This document shows positions 34,303 to 43,620 of a stretch of DNA of 64,000 nucleotides, piece by piece. A program made the translations under genes and the position numbers. Position 1 is the stretch's first letter; every line of letters starts with the position of its first letter. Origin of the DNA: Bacteroidota bacterium (GTDB lineage: Bacteria > Bacteroidota > Bacteroidia > NS11-12g > UBA955). The notes beneath the pieces were generated by a model. That model was given only the letters and a program-made list of their open reading frames with translations, did no database searches and was not told where the DNA came from. The stretch is taken from the NCBI GenBank assembly GCA_030682255.1, contig JAUXOK010000004.1, forward strand, positions 90,573 through 154,572. The letters are read 5' to 3'.

Positions 34303-35178
34303 CTAATACCGAACAGCCGTCAAAGTATAGCCCAAACTTCTAAAAAGCTGCAACATACCTTTTGGGCCAGCTAAATGACCTGCACCCACTGCTATAAAAT
34401 GTGATTTGGTTTTTATTTCGTTGTTTAAAAAAGCTACCCATTTTTCGTTTCTAGCGTCTAACATTTCTTCTTTTAAAAAGGTTAGTTCTGGAGAGGTTTT
34501 AAAAATTAAGTCATATAGCTTGTCTGATGATTGCTCATCGTAGGTGCTTATCAATGTTTTCAGGTCTTTTTGAGATTGTTCAGGGTTTAAACAAAACGCT
34601 ATCAACCATTGCAATTGCAAACTATCGGGAATGCTGCTTAAAATGCTTTCTTGAAATTCTACAGTTTCTAATCCTATTGTTTGTTTTTTGGCTTGTTTTG
34701 CCATGTCTGCAATTAAAAAATCTACAGGAGCTGCTCGGCAATCCAACATCAATTTTGAAGTGTAGAAATTGCTTAAAAGTGTCATAGGGGTTTTGTTATC
34801 CAAATTAACCAAAGAGTCGTTCAACCACATACGGCAAGCTTGGTCAACAATGCGATATTGCGCTTGATTTAACTGCTCACTCAAAGTTTTATTTGAAGAT
34901 TTCATCGCCAATTTGAAGATGTCTATCAAAGTTCCAAAATCATTTAGATTAAGTTCTAAAGCTATGACTTCAGAAGAGTCAATACATTTTTGGATTGTTG
35001 AATTGTTTATTTTTTCAGCATCGCAATACAAATGTATGGTACCAAATAAATAACTGGGTTGTTTTAAGCCATTGCCACTAATTCTCCAAAGAATAGCATC
35101 CTGCGTGTTTTTTTGAGCAATAGCTTCTTGAGCAAATAGGTTGATTATTAGTAAACTAAATAAGCCTAATGATTTCAT
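34303..35178 (-). CDS. TraB/GumN family protein
   Basis: 291 residues with a signal peptide (about 1-21, ending QEAIAQ). The TraB/GumN pattern is clear: ILWRISGNGLKQPSYLFGTIHLY near the mature N-terminus, EVIALELNL, and a C-terminal HFIAVGAGHLAGPKGMLQLFRSLGYTLTAV. The paired 'GTIH' and 'GAGHL' histidines with conserved acids suggest a metal-dependent hydrolase (Tiki-like); the substrate is unknown. Its ATG directly abuts the lspA stop codon (TAAATG), so it is coupled to lspA. The 237 bases downstream hold no gene I can support. Confidence 0.87.
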   Translation of the reverse strand: MKSLGLFSLLIINLFAQEAIAQKNTQDAILWRISGNGLKQPSYLFGTIHLYCDAEKINNSTIQKCIDSSEVIALELNLNDFGTLIDIFKLAMKSSNKTLSEQLNQAQYRIVDQACRMWLNDSLVNLDNKTPMTLLSNFYTSKLMLDCRAAPVDFLIADMAKQAKKQTIGLETVEFQESILSSIPDSLQLQWLIAFCLNPEQSQKDLKTLISTYDEQSSDKLYDLIFKTSPELTFLKEEMLDARNEKWVAFLNNEIKTKSHFIAVGAGHLAGPKGMLQLFRSLGYTLTAVRY

Positions 35179-35844
35179 TTATTCTATAGGTTTTGAATCT
35201 TCAGCTACACCTGAATCTTCGATGTTTGCAGCGTGGTTTTCATCAGTTAGTGTTTCTTTCTTAGTTTCAGGAACTGGGTTTTTGAAAAAACGTTTTTGGA
35301 ACACAATGATGGAAATAATACCAATGCTAATGGCAGTATCAGCCAAATTAAAAACTGGACTAAAAAATATAAATTCTTGACCTGCTTTGATAGGAGACCA
35401 TTCTGGATAATGTGTATGAATCACTGGGAAATAAAGCATATCAACCACTCTGCCTTGCAGCCAAAGCCCTGAATATTCATTCATGTGTTGATAGATAACA
35501 CCATAAAAAACGGAGTCGATGATATTGCCAATAGCGCCACCTAAAATCAGTCCTACACAAATTAAAAACCATAAGTTAGCATTTTTTTGGATATGTTTGA
35601 TTAAGTACCAAAACCCAAATCCCGATACTAGAATTCTAAGGATTGTGAGAGCATATTTACCAGGTGTTCCAAAAAATTCCATGCCAAATGCCATGCCATT
35701 ATTTTCTGTAAAATGAAAAATAAACCAATTGCCAATGATTGATTTTTCAGTGTGAAGTATCATGTTGTTTTTTACCCAATATTTCAATATTTGGTCAACA
35801 ATGATTACAAATACCAAAGCTATCAAAGGGAGATACCACTTCAT
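35179..35844 (-). CDS. lspA: Lipoprotein signal peptidase (signal peptidase II)
   Basis: A 221-residue, four-helix inner-membrane aspartyl protease that cleaves prolipoproteins at the lipidated Cys. Seen: VIIVDQILKYWVKNNM in helix 1, FHFTENNGMAFGM, GGAIGNIIDSVFYG with one catalytic Asp, VVDMLYFPV, and VFNLADTAISIGI with the second catalytic Asp. There is a hydrophilic Glu/Asp-rich C-terminal tail of about 30 residues. An in-frame upstream extension to 35949 would overlap the DksA-like gene by 50 bases, so I prefer the ATG at 35844 where the hydrophobic helix begins. Several lipoproteins in this window are its likely substrates. Confidence 0.92.
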   Translation of the reverse strand: MKWYLPLIALVFVIIVDQILKYWVKNNMILHTEKSIIGNWFIFHFTENNGMAFGMEFFGTPGKYALTILRILVSGFGFWYLIKHIQKNANLWFLICVGLILGGAIGNIIDSVFYGVIYQHMNEYSGLWLQGRVVDMLYFPVIHTHYPEWSPIKAGQEFIFFSPVFNLADTAISIGIISIIVFQKRFFKNPVPETKKETLTDENHAANIEDSGVAEDSKPIE

Positions 35845-35899
35845 TTTAGAAACCTTGGTTTCTACATCAGACACTTCAGAAACAGGAAATTCAGACACT

Positions 35900-36307
35900 T
35901 TATTTGTTTTTGTACTGATTGAGTTTTGCTTCCATGCTAAGTGTAGCATGTGGCACAGCCATTAATCTTTCTTTCTGAATCAATTTGCCAGTTACTCTAC
36001 ATATTCCGTAAGTTTTATTTTCAATACGAGTTAATGCGGCAATTAAATTATCAATAAACTTCTTTTGTCTTGCAGCCAATTGATTCAAGTTTTCTTTTTC
36101 AAAAGTGCTAGCCCCATCGTCCAATGTTAAATATTGATTAGAGGTGTTGCCATCCCCATTTTCATTTGGATTTTGGATGGTTTTTTGCATTTTTGTAAAT
36201 TCATCTTTAGCAGATTCTAATTTACCCATAATCAATTGTTTGAACTCTTGTAGGTCAGCGTCACTATAGCGTGTACTCTCAATGTTTTCTTCTTTCTTTT
36301 TAACCAT
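35900..36307 (-). CDS. TraR/DksA-like protein, zinc-finger cysteines mostly lost
   Basis: 135 residues: a long coiled-coil-forming region (LQEFKQLIMGKLESAKDEF, then LAARQKKFIDNLIAALTRI) followed by the DksA-type end YGICRVTGKLIQKERLMAVP. DksA proteins bind RNA polymerase's secondary channel and tune transcription in the stringent response. Here only one Cys (in GIC) of the usual four zinc ligands remains, so this is a zinc-independent version. It overlaps ileS by 8 bases and precedes lspA, forming an ileS-dksA-like-lspA-TraB chain. Confidence 0.9.
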   Translation of the reverse strand: MVKKKEENIESTRYSDADLQEFKQLIMGKLESAKDEFTKMQKTIQNPNENGDGNTSNQYLTLDDGASTFEKENLNQLAARQKKFIDNLIAALTRIENKTYGICRVTGKLIQKERLMAVPHATLSMEAKLNQYKNK

Positions 36308-39300
36308 TTTTTTCTAAATTAATTAAACAAATTTGTCCTTCTATTTCTATTTCTTGTTGTTTTGGAAGATTTTCAAAGAAGGAAATCTCATCCGCCAAAA
36401 TTTCGGTGCAAATATAATCTTTAAAATGAAGTATCGCATACTTAATTTCGTCATTACATTTAACCCCAATTTTTATTCTGTCTACCACATCAAAACCACT
36501 GTCTTTTCTGAGATTTTGCAACCTGTTGATAAACTCTCTAGCCAATCCTTCTTGCTTTAATTCTTCTGTAATTGTGATATCTAATGCTACTGTAAGACGA
36601 CCGTAACTGCTTACCAACCAACCTGGAATATCTTTGGATAAAACCTCCACATCGGCAATTAATAATTCAAACTCTCTAGCACCTAAATTCAGATTGATTT
36701 TGCCATTGTTTTCCAGTAGTGTAATGTCTTGTGGACTAAAATTTTGGATAGCATTGGCCAAATCTTTCATCTGCGCCCCAATTTTTGGACCTAAGGTTTT
36801 AAAGTTTGGTTTGATAGTTTTTACCAAGATGTCGTTATCTGCTTCTAAAAACTCAACACTTTTTACATTTACCTCAGACATCACCAAATCTTTGATGTGT
36901 TCTATTTGTGCCTTAAAAGCAGGGTCTAAAACAGGAATCATGATTTTTTGAAGGGGTTGACGCACTTTCAGGTTTTGTTTTTTTCTTAAACTCAATACCA
37001 TGCTGCTCAAATCTTGGGCAATTTGCATAGAATCTTCCAATTGTGCATTAATAATATGATTATTGTGTTTTGGAAAATCTGATAAATGAACCGACTGACT
37101 ATTTAAATTGAGGCTTTTGTATAACCATTCAGAGAAAAAAGGCGCAAACGGACTCATTAACTGAGTAACGTTGTTTAAGCAAGAATATAATACATCATAA
37201 GCTGCTTTTTTATCATCATTCATTTCGCCTTTCCAAAATCTTCTTCTTGATAAACGAACATACCAATTGCTCAAATCATCACAAACAAATGTCTCGATGG
37301 CTCTTGCAGCAGGTGTTGGGTCATAATCATTCATAAACGCAGAAACTTCTTTGATTAAAGTGTTCAGTTTAGACAAAATCCAACGGTCAAGTTCGCTTAG
37401 GTTTTCAATATTCAGTTCATTGTTTGGCTCTATTGCATAATTGTCAATATTGGCATAGATAGCAAAAAACGAATAGGTGTTATACAAAGTACCAAAGAAC
37501 TTTCTTTGAGTTTCTGCAATGCCTTCTAAATCAAATTTTAGGTTATCCCAAGGTGCACTATTGGTAATCATATACCAACGTGTGGCATCTGCTCCATATT
37601 TATCGATGGTTGTAAATGGATCGATGGCATTGCCCAAACGTTTACTCATTTTGTTGCCATTTTTGTCTAAAACCAAACCATTGGCAATAACATTTTTATA
37701 TGCAACGCTGTCGAATAACATGGCAGCTAAAGCATGTAAAGTAAAAAACCAACCTCGGGTTTGGTCAACACCTTCGGCAATAAAATCTGCTGGAAAAGAT
37801 TGGCTCCAATCGGCTTTGTTTTTCAATCCCCATTGGGCATAAGGCATCGCACCACTATCAAACCAAACATCTATCAAATCGCTTTCTCTTTTCATCGGTT
37901 TGCCAGAAGGCGAAACTAAAACTAAAGCATCTACAAACGGTTTGTGTAAATCAATATTTTCATCATTGATAATTTGATTTAAGCCAAGTATTTGATTGGC
38001 TTTCAGAACTTCTGCTTTTAATTCTTCAACAGATCCAATGCATATCTCTTCTACCTTTCCATCGGCTCCATCTTCAGTCCTCCAAATAGGTAAAGGCGTT
38101 CCCCAATAACGGCTTCTGCTTAAATTCCAATCTACTAAATTTTCGAGCCAATTCCCAAAACGACCTTCACCTGTAGACTGTGGTTTCCAATTGATGGTTT
38201 TGTTTAATTCCACCATTCTACTTTTGATTGCAGTTGTTTTAATAAACCAACTTTCCATTGGATAATATAAAATCGGTTTATCTGTTCGCCAGCAATGCGG
38301 GTAGGTATGAACGTATTTTTCTACCTTAAAAGCTCTGTTTTGTTCCTTTAACCAAATTGCTAATTCCACATCTACAGACTTTTCGGGTGCTTGCCCTTCA
38401 GAATAGTATTCGTTTTTAACAAATTTACCAGCAAATTCATTGTTCACTTGCATAATGAATTTTCCTTGATGATTCACCAAAGGTATGGCTTTGTTATTAC
38501 TGTCTAAAATTAACATAGCAGGCACTCCATGTTGTTTGGCAACTCTGGCATCGTCTGCGCCAAAAGTTGGGGCAGTGTGCACGATACCTGTTCCATCTTC
38601 GGTTGTAACAAAATCACCATCAATCACTACAAACGCTTTTTCAGGATTTTCGTGTGGTATTGTCCATTTAAACAATTGTTCGTATCGGGTGCCAACAAGC
38701 TCCTTGCCTTTATATTCAGCTATAATTTGAAAAGGTATTTCTTTGGCGTCTTTATTATAAGTTTCATAAAGAGAAACATCAGAAGTTTCTATGTATTTTT
38801 TGCCAAACTGTTTTTGGACTAACTTTTTTGCTAATATCACCTGAATGGGTTCAAATGTATATTGATTAAAAGTTTTAACTAAAACATAATCGATTTTGGG
38901 TCCAACTGTTAAAGCGGTATTTGAAGGCAAAGTCCATGGGGTGGTAGTCCAAGCCAATAAATAAACATCACCCTCAATTTGATTGAGCAAAGTATTCGAA
39001 TCTTTGAGAGCCAAAAACTGAGCAACAATAGTGGTATCGGTTACATCCTTATAAGTGCCTGGTTGATTTAATTCATGCGAAGACAAGCCTGTTCCAGCAG
39101 CAGGACTGAAGGGTTGAATGGTGTATCCTTTGTATAAATAATCTTTTTTATAAAGTTCCTTGAGCAAATACCAAAGCGTTTCGATGTATTCGTTTTCATA
39201 AGTGATATAGGGATTGTCTAAATCTACCCAATAGCCCATTTTAATGGTGAGTTCATCCCATTTATCTTTAAAAAGCATGACATCTTTTCTACATTCGGCA

Positions 39301-39647
39301 TTGTATTCCTCAACAGAGATTTTTTTGCCAATATCTTCTTTGGTAATTCCCAAACGTTTTTCCACCTGCAATTCGATAGGCAAACCGTGGGTATCCCAAC
39401 CGCCTTTTCTATTAACCTGAAAACCTTGTAGCGTTTTGTATCTACAAAAAATATCTTTGATAGCACGCGCCATAACATGGTGAATACCTGGCATACCATT
39501 AGCACTTGGAGGACCTTCATAAAACACAAAAGGTGTTTTACCATCTCTGCTAGAAACACTTTGTTCAAAAGTCTGTTCATCCTGCCATTGCTTAAGCACT
39601 TCAGTTTCTATTTCGGGCCAATTGACTTGTTTGAGAGTACGATACAT
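36300..39647 (-). CDS. ileS: Isoleucyl-tRNA synthetase
   Basis: An 1,115-residue class Ia synthetase. The ATP-binding HIGH region appears as PPSANGMPGIHHVMAR, the KMSKS loop as GNKMSKRLGNA, and the editing domain includes TTPWTLPSNTALTVG and EDGTGIVHTAPTFG. The tRNA-anticodon region lies at about 800-950, with a long C-terminal domain. Its length and the missing C-terminal zinc knuckle point to the eukaryote-like (type 2) IleRS rather than the E. coli type; this rests on recall of the class, not on alignment. It has its own promoter and heads the operon. Confidence 0.97.
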   Translation of the reverse strand: MYRTLKQVNWPEIETEVLKQWQDEQTFEQSVSSRDGKTPFVFYEGPPSANGMPGIHHVMARAIKDIFCRYKTLQGFQVNRKGGWDTHGLPIELQVEKRLGITKEDIGKKISVEEYNAECRKDVMLFKDKWDELTIKMGYWVDLDNPYITYENEYIETLWYLLKELYKKDYLYKGYTIQPFSPAAGTGLSSHELNQPGTYKDVTDTTIVAQFLALKDSNTLLNQIEGDVYLLAWTTTPWTLPSNTALTVGPKIDYVLVKTFNQYTFEPIQVILAKKLVQKQFGKKYIETSDVSLYETYNKDAKEIPFQIIAEYKGKELVGTRYEQLFKWTIPHENPEKAFVVIDGDFVTTEDGTGIVHTAPTFGADDARVAKQHGVPAMLILDSNNKAIPLVNHQGKFIMQVNNEFAGKFVKNEYYSEGQAPEKSVDVELAIWLKEQNRAFKVEKYVHTYPHCWRTDKPILYYPMESWFIKTTAIKSRMVELNKTINWKPQSTGEGRFGNWLENLVDWNLSRSRYWGTPLPIWRTEDGADGKVEEICIGSVEELKAEVLKANQILGLNQIINDENIDLHKPFVDALVLVSPSGKPMKRESDLIDVWFDSGAMPYAQWGLKNKADWSQSFPADFIAEGVDQTRGWFFTLHALAAMLFDSVAYKNVIANGLVLDKNGNKMSKRLGNAIDPFTTIDKYGADATRWYMITNSAPWDNLKFDLEGIAETQRKFFGTLYNTYSFFAIYANIDNYAIEPNNELNIENLSELDRWILSKLNTLIKEVSAFMNDYDPTPAARAIETFVCDDLSNWYVRLSRRRFWKGEMNDDKKAAYDVLYSCLNNVTQLMSPFAPFFSEWLYKSLNLNSQSVHLSDFPKHNNHIINAQLEDSMQIAQDLSSMVLSLRKKQNLKVRQPLQKIMIPVLDPAFKAQIEHIKDLVMSEVNVKSVEFLEADNDILVKTIKPNFKTLGPKIGAQMKDLANAIQNFSPQDITLLENNGKINLNLGAREFELLIADVEVLSKDIPGWLVSSYGRLTVALDITITEELKQEGLAREFINRLQNLRKDSGFDVVDRIKIGVKCNDEIKYAILHFKDYICTEILADEISFFENLPKQQEIEIEGQICLINLEKNG

Positions 39648-39662
39648 TTTTTATTAAGGATG

Positions 39663-39670
39663 CAAAGGTA
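39663..39670 (-). promoter_or_regulatory. -7 promoter element TACCTTTG for ileS
   Basis: A perfect TAnnTTTG on the minus strand, 15 bases before the ATG at 39647. No T-box-like structure is visible in the short leader. Confidence 0.65.
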
Positions 39671-39837
39671 AGAAAAAAGAATGTTTTTGTGATGGAATAA
39701 AAACAGAAAATATAGGTTAGAGATGTTTTTAAAATCAAGTAGTTTAAGCGTTTAATTTCTCTTTAACTTACATAAAATAATAAAAAGTTTTGCCATTTTT
39801 TATTAAATATTCAAATGTCACAAGGGTTGAAAAAAAT

Positions 39838-41886
39838 TTACAAATCCGTATACGCTTTAATAAACTTAGCACCTAGGTTTTTATAGGGTGGAATATATTC
39901 TTTAAACTGTGGGTTGTTTTGCAGCTTGTTGCTTACTTGTTTCCAAAGGTCAATCCAAATAAGGTCTTTGCCACTTCTTATGACTTCCGTTATTTCCTGT
40001 ATCAAAACACTGTTTACTACCAAGGTGCCCACTTGTTTGGTGCTTACGATTTGCACGTCCATCGCATTTTCCATGGCTTTGCTGATGTTTTGATAACCAC
40101 CACAACTTCCTAAAATAGCTACTTTGTTGCTGTTGCTCATATTTTCAAGCGTGTTTTCGATGTAATAACTATGTCCTCTGTGTACCACCAAATCAGGGAA
40201 TCTGCCAGTGCTTTCAAAATATTTCTTCAAGTCTTCTCGTCCGCTTATTTCTGTTTGTGGTTTGTTGGCATATATTTCCATGTTTTTGCCAGCAATGGAC
40301 TTTAAAACCACATAATTGCCTTTGTCTTCTTTTTTATATAAACTAGATGGATACAAGCCCAACCAATGGTTATAGGCAGTTAACCCATCTTCGTCATCAA
40401 AGAAAAAATGTTGTTGAATGTGTTTGTTGTCTATGAATAAATCTGCAGAGCTCACCTTGTCTAAAGCAGGAATGTTAAAACCAAATAAATCTGTAAATTC
40501 TAACGGATTACCGCCTGTTAATTTTAATAGCAAACCATAGATTTTGATGCCATGTTCGTTGTTTTCTGTGATGCACTTGCGCAATTCTTTTTTAATGGTT
40601 TTGATGAAAATAGCTTTGATGGTTTCGTTTTCCAAACTGCCATAAGTGTCTGCCACATCCACAGCCGGACCTAAATCGCCACCATAATTATACAAACCAG
40701 AGGCAAACATGGCTATCAACGCATTTTGTTGGCTATCGTTCATGGTACCCAAAAAATCATCAATCTTATTGTAGCCTGCACATTGCTTTAAAAACACTCT
40801 GAACTTATTAAAATTCAATTGTTGCAAGAATTCATACCCCGATTTCTCTTTCCTTTTCTCATTCATCCTTTTATACATACCCAAAAAAGATGAGGTAAAG
40901 ATTTCTTCTTCAGAATAAACAATGGTGGTATAAATTTCGTAGGCGTTGTCGTTGTTAATAGGTGCAAAACGGTGTTGTTCATTGTCGTCATGTCTCAAAT
41001 TAATTTCCAAAACACGTTGCATTGCCAAATGCTCCAATTCATTGTCAACGGTATATTCGGCTAGTATGTTTTTTTGCTTGCGAAGTTCTATCAGTTGTTT
41101 AAAAAATAGTTGATCGTCTTTAGAGATACTTTCTGCTTTTTGATAAGTGATGTTTTTGCGAAAAATTTGCTCTAACAAAGCATAAGACTTGGATTGGGTG
41201 CCATAAGTGTTTTGTATGTTTTTAATGACTAAAACAACAGAATCCTGACTGTTTTTGATAGTGCGGTCTATCATGTGGTTAGAACCCATGTATTGTTTGA
41301 TGGTAGAAGGGTCTATTTTAGCCACAGTTGTAATAACGTCTGTGCCAAGCGGGGTGTATGCCAAAACCTTAAATTTATTTAACACATCAAAAGGATAAAA
41401 CTTGGCTGCATAAGTCCAGTAGTCTTTGGCATAAGGTTTTAAATTGATTAAATCCGAAATTTGAATACCCGTTTTAACATCATTTTTAAGAAGTTCTAGT
41501 TCTTTTTGGGGATTGTTGAGCGTGGTTAATTTTTGGCTCAATAAAACTACTTTTTGATTGGCAGAAACATGCGGTACATTTTGTTTTTCGATGCGTTTAA
41601 TGATTTCAAACAAAGCTCTTGCGTGTGTTTCTTGTGCTTTAACATCTAAAGTTTTAATCATTTCTTGGGTTTGGTCTATCAATGTGAAATACACCTTAAA
41701 AGCAAAAGCATTTTGAGTGGCGCTGCCAATGATAACGGCACTGTCCAAATCTCCATCAGACATGTCTATGCGATTTTGTTCGTAGTCTATTTGTTTTTGC
41801 CAATCCAGTTTTTGAGCAAAAGCGAGTTGGCTGATTGTTAAGAACAAACCACCGATTAGATATTTTTTTATTTTAACAATTCCCAT
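39838..41886 (-). CDS. Secreted protein with clan CD (caspase/gingipain-like) cysteine peptidase signature
   Basis: 682 residues from the ATG at 41886, where the signal peptide begins (MGIVKIKKYLIGGLFL, ending LAFAQ). The long N-terminal region is helical with no domain I know. The C-terminal 115 residues show the clan CD layout: hydrophobic strand PDLVV followed by HRGH (His569/His572), a second strand KVAIL followed by GSCGGY (Cys595), then IVSTKQVGTLVVNSVL. His-Cys spacing (23-26) is shorter than in caspases and gingipains. It overlaps the trmH gene by 19 bases. Peptidase activity is inferred from the motif order only. Confidence 0.82.
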   Translation of the reverse strand: MGIVKIKKYLIGGLFLTISQLAFAQKLDWQKQIDYEQNRIDMSDGDLDSAVIIGSATQNAFAFKVYFTLIDQTQEMIKTLDVKAQETHARALFEIIKRIEKQNVPHVSANQKVVLLSQKLTTLNNPQKELELLKNDVKTGIQISDLINLKPYAKDYWTYAAKFYPFDVLNKFKVLAYTPLGTDVITTVAKIDPSTIKQYMGSNHMIDRTIKNSQDSVVLVIKNIQNTYGTQSKSYALLEQIFRKNITYQKAESISKDDQLFFKQLIELRKQKNILAEYTVDNELEHLAMQRVLEINLRHDDNEQHRFAPINNDNAYEIYTTIVYSEEEIFTSSFLGMYKRMNEKRKEKSGYEFLQQLNFNKFRVFLKQCAGYNKIDDFLGTMNDSQQNALIAMFASGLYNYGGDLGPAVDVADTYGSLENETIKAIFIKTIKKELRKCITENNEHGIKIYGLLLKLTGGNPLEFTDLFGFNIPALDKVSSADLFIDNKHIQQHFFFDDEDGLTAYNHWLGLYPSSLYKKEDKGNYVVLKSIAGKNMEIYANKPQTEISGREDLKKYFESTGRFPDLVVHRGHSYYIENTLENMSNSNKVAILGSCGGYQNISKAMENAMDVQIVSTKQVGTLVVNSVLIQEITEVIRSGKDLIWIDLWKQVSNKLQNNPQFKEYIPPYKNLGAKFIKAYTDL

Positions 41887-42389
41887 AATACAATGCCAGT
41901 GCAAACCGATACGTTAAACGAATGTTTGGTTCCAAATTGTGGAATTTCTATACACTCGTCACACCATTTTAAAACCTCCTCTTGCACACCATCTACTTCA
42001 TTTCCAAAAATAATGCCGTATTTTTTTTGAGGGTCTAGTTTTAATTGACCAAGAGGTGTGCTGTTCATCACTTGTTCAATGGCTATTAAAGTGTAGCCTT
42101 GATTTTTGAGCGCTTTACAAACCTCAACAGTTTCTTTGCTATAGGTCCAATCCATGCTATCTTCTGCACCCAAAGCTGTTTTGTGAATATCCCGATGAGG
42201 GGGTTGAGGGGAGATGCCACAGAGGTAAATTTTTTCGATACCAAAACCATCCGAAGTTCTGAAAATACTGCCTACATTGTTCATGCTTCTAACATTATCT
42301 AGAATTACCGAAACGGGTCTTTTGTCCTTTTGTTTAAAGGTTAAAATATCGACACGGTTCAGTTGATGTAGCTTTAGTTTTTCGAACAT
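41868..42389 (-). CDS. TrmH/SpoU family RNA 2'-O-methyltransferase
   Basis: A 173-residue SPOUT-fold enzyme using AdoMet. Motif 1 is LDNVRSMNNVGSIFRT, motif 2 is YGIIFGNEVDGV, and motif 3 is EIPQFGTKHSFNVSVCTGI, together forming the knotted cofactor site. It has no N-terminal RNA-binding extension. Family members methylate tRNA G18 or rRNA; the exact target cannot be assigned. The 3' end overlaps the secreted clan CD protein gene by 19 bases, a surprising pairing. A promoter precedes it. Confidence 0.92.
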   Translation of the reverse strand: MFEKLKLHQLNRVDILTFKQKDKRPVSVILDNVRSMNNVGSIFRTSDGFGIEKIYLCGISPQPPHRDIHKTALGAEDSMDWTYSKETVEVCKALKNQGYTLIAIEQVMNSTPLGQLKLDPQKKYGIIFGNEVDGVQEEVLKWCDECIEIPQFGTKHSFNVSVCTGIVLWELLK

Positions 42390-42402
42390 TATTTAATGCA
42401 GA

Positions 42403-42410
42403 CAAACCTA
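42403..42410 (-). promoter_or_regulatory. -7 promoter element TAGGTTTG for the trmH-like gene
   Basis: A perfect TAnnTTTG on the minus strand, 13 bases before the ATG at 42389. Confidence 0.55.
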
Positions 42411-42439
42411 ATAGTTTTTTATGGAAAATCCCAATTCAC

Positions 42440-43375
42440 TTAATTCCTGCCAATATAAAACACCCTCGAGATGTTAAACCCAAAGTGTATTTGATTTTTG
42501 AGCCAACTGTTTTCCGTTTCTGCAATAAACCCTTTTTCGTTCATGCCTGTGCTGTTGGTAAAATGCAATTGAAACACGTGTCCGCCAGTTTCGATATCGC
42601 AACCTATTGAGAATGAATTGTGGTATTGAAAACTCGAAATCTGGTTGGGTAAAACATAAAAATATTCGCCAGTAATGGCAATTTTTCTAGAAACTTTGTA
42701 TCGTCCCCCCAAACCCATACTTAACACTGTGTTCTTATATTTGGCAGAATCAATCAAGTTTCTATGAACAACAGTTGGCATTATTTGCACGGATAAGTTT
42801 TCATTGAATTTTTTAGCCAAAAGCAATTGATGGGTGTAATACAAACGGTTTGAAAAATAATAAGGATTAAAATTAGGGTTGGTATTTCTTAAAGTTTGTA
42901 CAGCCATGTTGGCAACATAAACAATACTCAAAGGTCTTTTTTTATCCCCTTTTGCTTGGCGCATCATTTTCCATTTAATGCTTCCGTCATACACTTTATT
43001 CACCGAGCTTCTTCCAACTTCGATGTTGATTAAATCTGTTAATCCAAACGTGAAACTCATTCTTTGAAAAGCTTGGTCTAAACCATAAAGATTATATGCT
43101 CCTTGATCTAAAGTTCCAAAACGATGGCTGATGCGATAGTCCATATTGGCTTTGCCCAGCATTTCTATACACTGAGAATTAATTAATCGCGTGCCTTTAA
43201 ATGTATTGGTGACAAAATCTGGTTCTTCGTCTTCTAGTCCATCTAATAAACTGCTTTCGTCAGCTTGATAACCGGGGGTATCAGAAACAGCTTCAAACTT
43301 TTTGGTGGTATCTATTTGAGCATGGCTCAATGAATAACCCATTAAAACAATCAGTAAACAAATGTGTTTTTTCAT
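42440..43375 (-). CDS. DUF5777 family outer-membrane beta-barrel protein
   Basis: 311 residues with a signal peptide (about 1-19, ending LSHAQ). After an acidic linker (SSLLDGLEDEEPDFVTNTF), the mature protein is a series of amphipathic strands: KGTRLINSQCIEMLGKAN, YRISHRFGTLDQGAYNLYGLDQ, RMSFTFGLTDLINIEVGRS, through to the terminal IHFGFNISRVFYIGRN. This fits the DUF5777 barrel family of Bacteroidota, which is commonly found near YceI and cytochrome-like genes, as it is here at 46.8-48.1 kb. Function unknown. A -7-like element, TACTTTG, lies 19 bases upstream. Confidence 0.8.
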   Translation of the reverse strand: MKKHICLLIVLMGYSLSHAQIDTTKKFEAVSDTPGYQADESSLLDGLEDEEPDFVTNTFKGTRLINSQCIEMLGKANMDYRISHRFGTLDQGAYNLYGLDQAFQRMSFTFGLTDLINIEVGRSSVNKVYDGSIKWKMMRQAKGDKKRPLSIVYVANMAVQTLRNTNPNFNPYYFSNRLYYTHQLLLAKKFNENLSVQIMPTVVHRNLIDSAKYKNTVLSMGLGGRYKVSRKIAITGEYFYVLPNQISSFQYHNSFSIGCDIETGGHVFQLHFTNSTGMNEKGFIAETENSWLKNQIHFGFNISRVFYIGRN

Positions 43376-43620
43376 GTAATTAAAAAATAAGATACAAAGT
43401 AAATGTTTTTTTTAAAATAAAGTGGATTGTAATTAATAGTATCTTTAATATTATGACAAAAGAAATTTTAATGTGCCTTATAAAATATTATTCAATTTTG
43501 CAATGTTAATGATGGTGTAAGTATTTTAGATTGAGAATTTCTATTAGGTTATACTATTATGTCGTAATTGAATTATTATTTAGAAATTTGTTAGTCAATA
43601 TTGGAACTTTTTCCACTACT
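43376..43620. other. AT-rich intergenic region
   Basis: 245 bases between the DUF5777 gene and the duplicated lipoprotein genes. Apart from the DUF5777 promoter-like element, I see no gene, hairpin or repeat. Confidence 0.4.

Noticed and set aside
35845..35949. N-terminal extension of LspA
   Set aside because: It would overlap the DksA-like gene by 50 bases and place a hydrophilic stretch before the first transmembrane helix, which is atypical for signal peptidase II.
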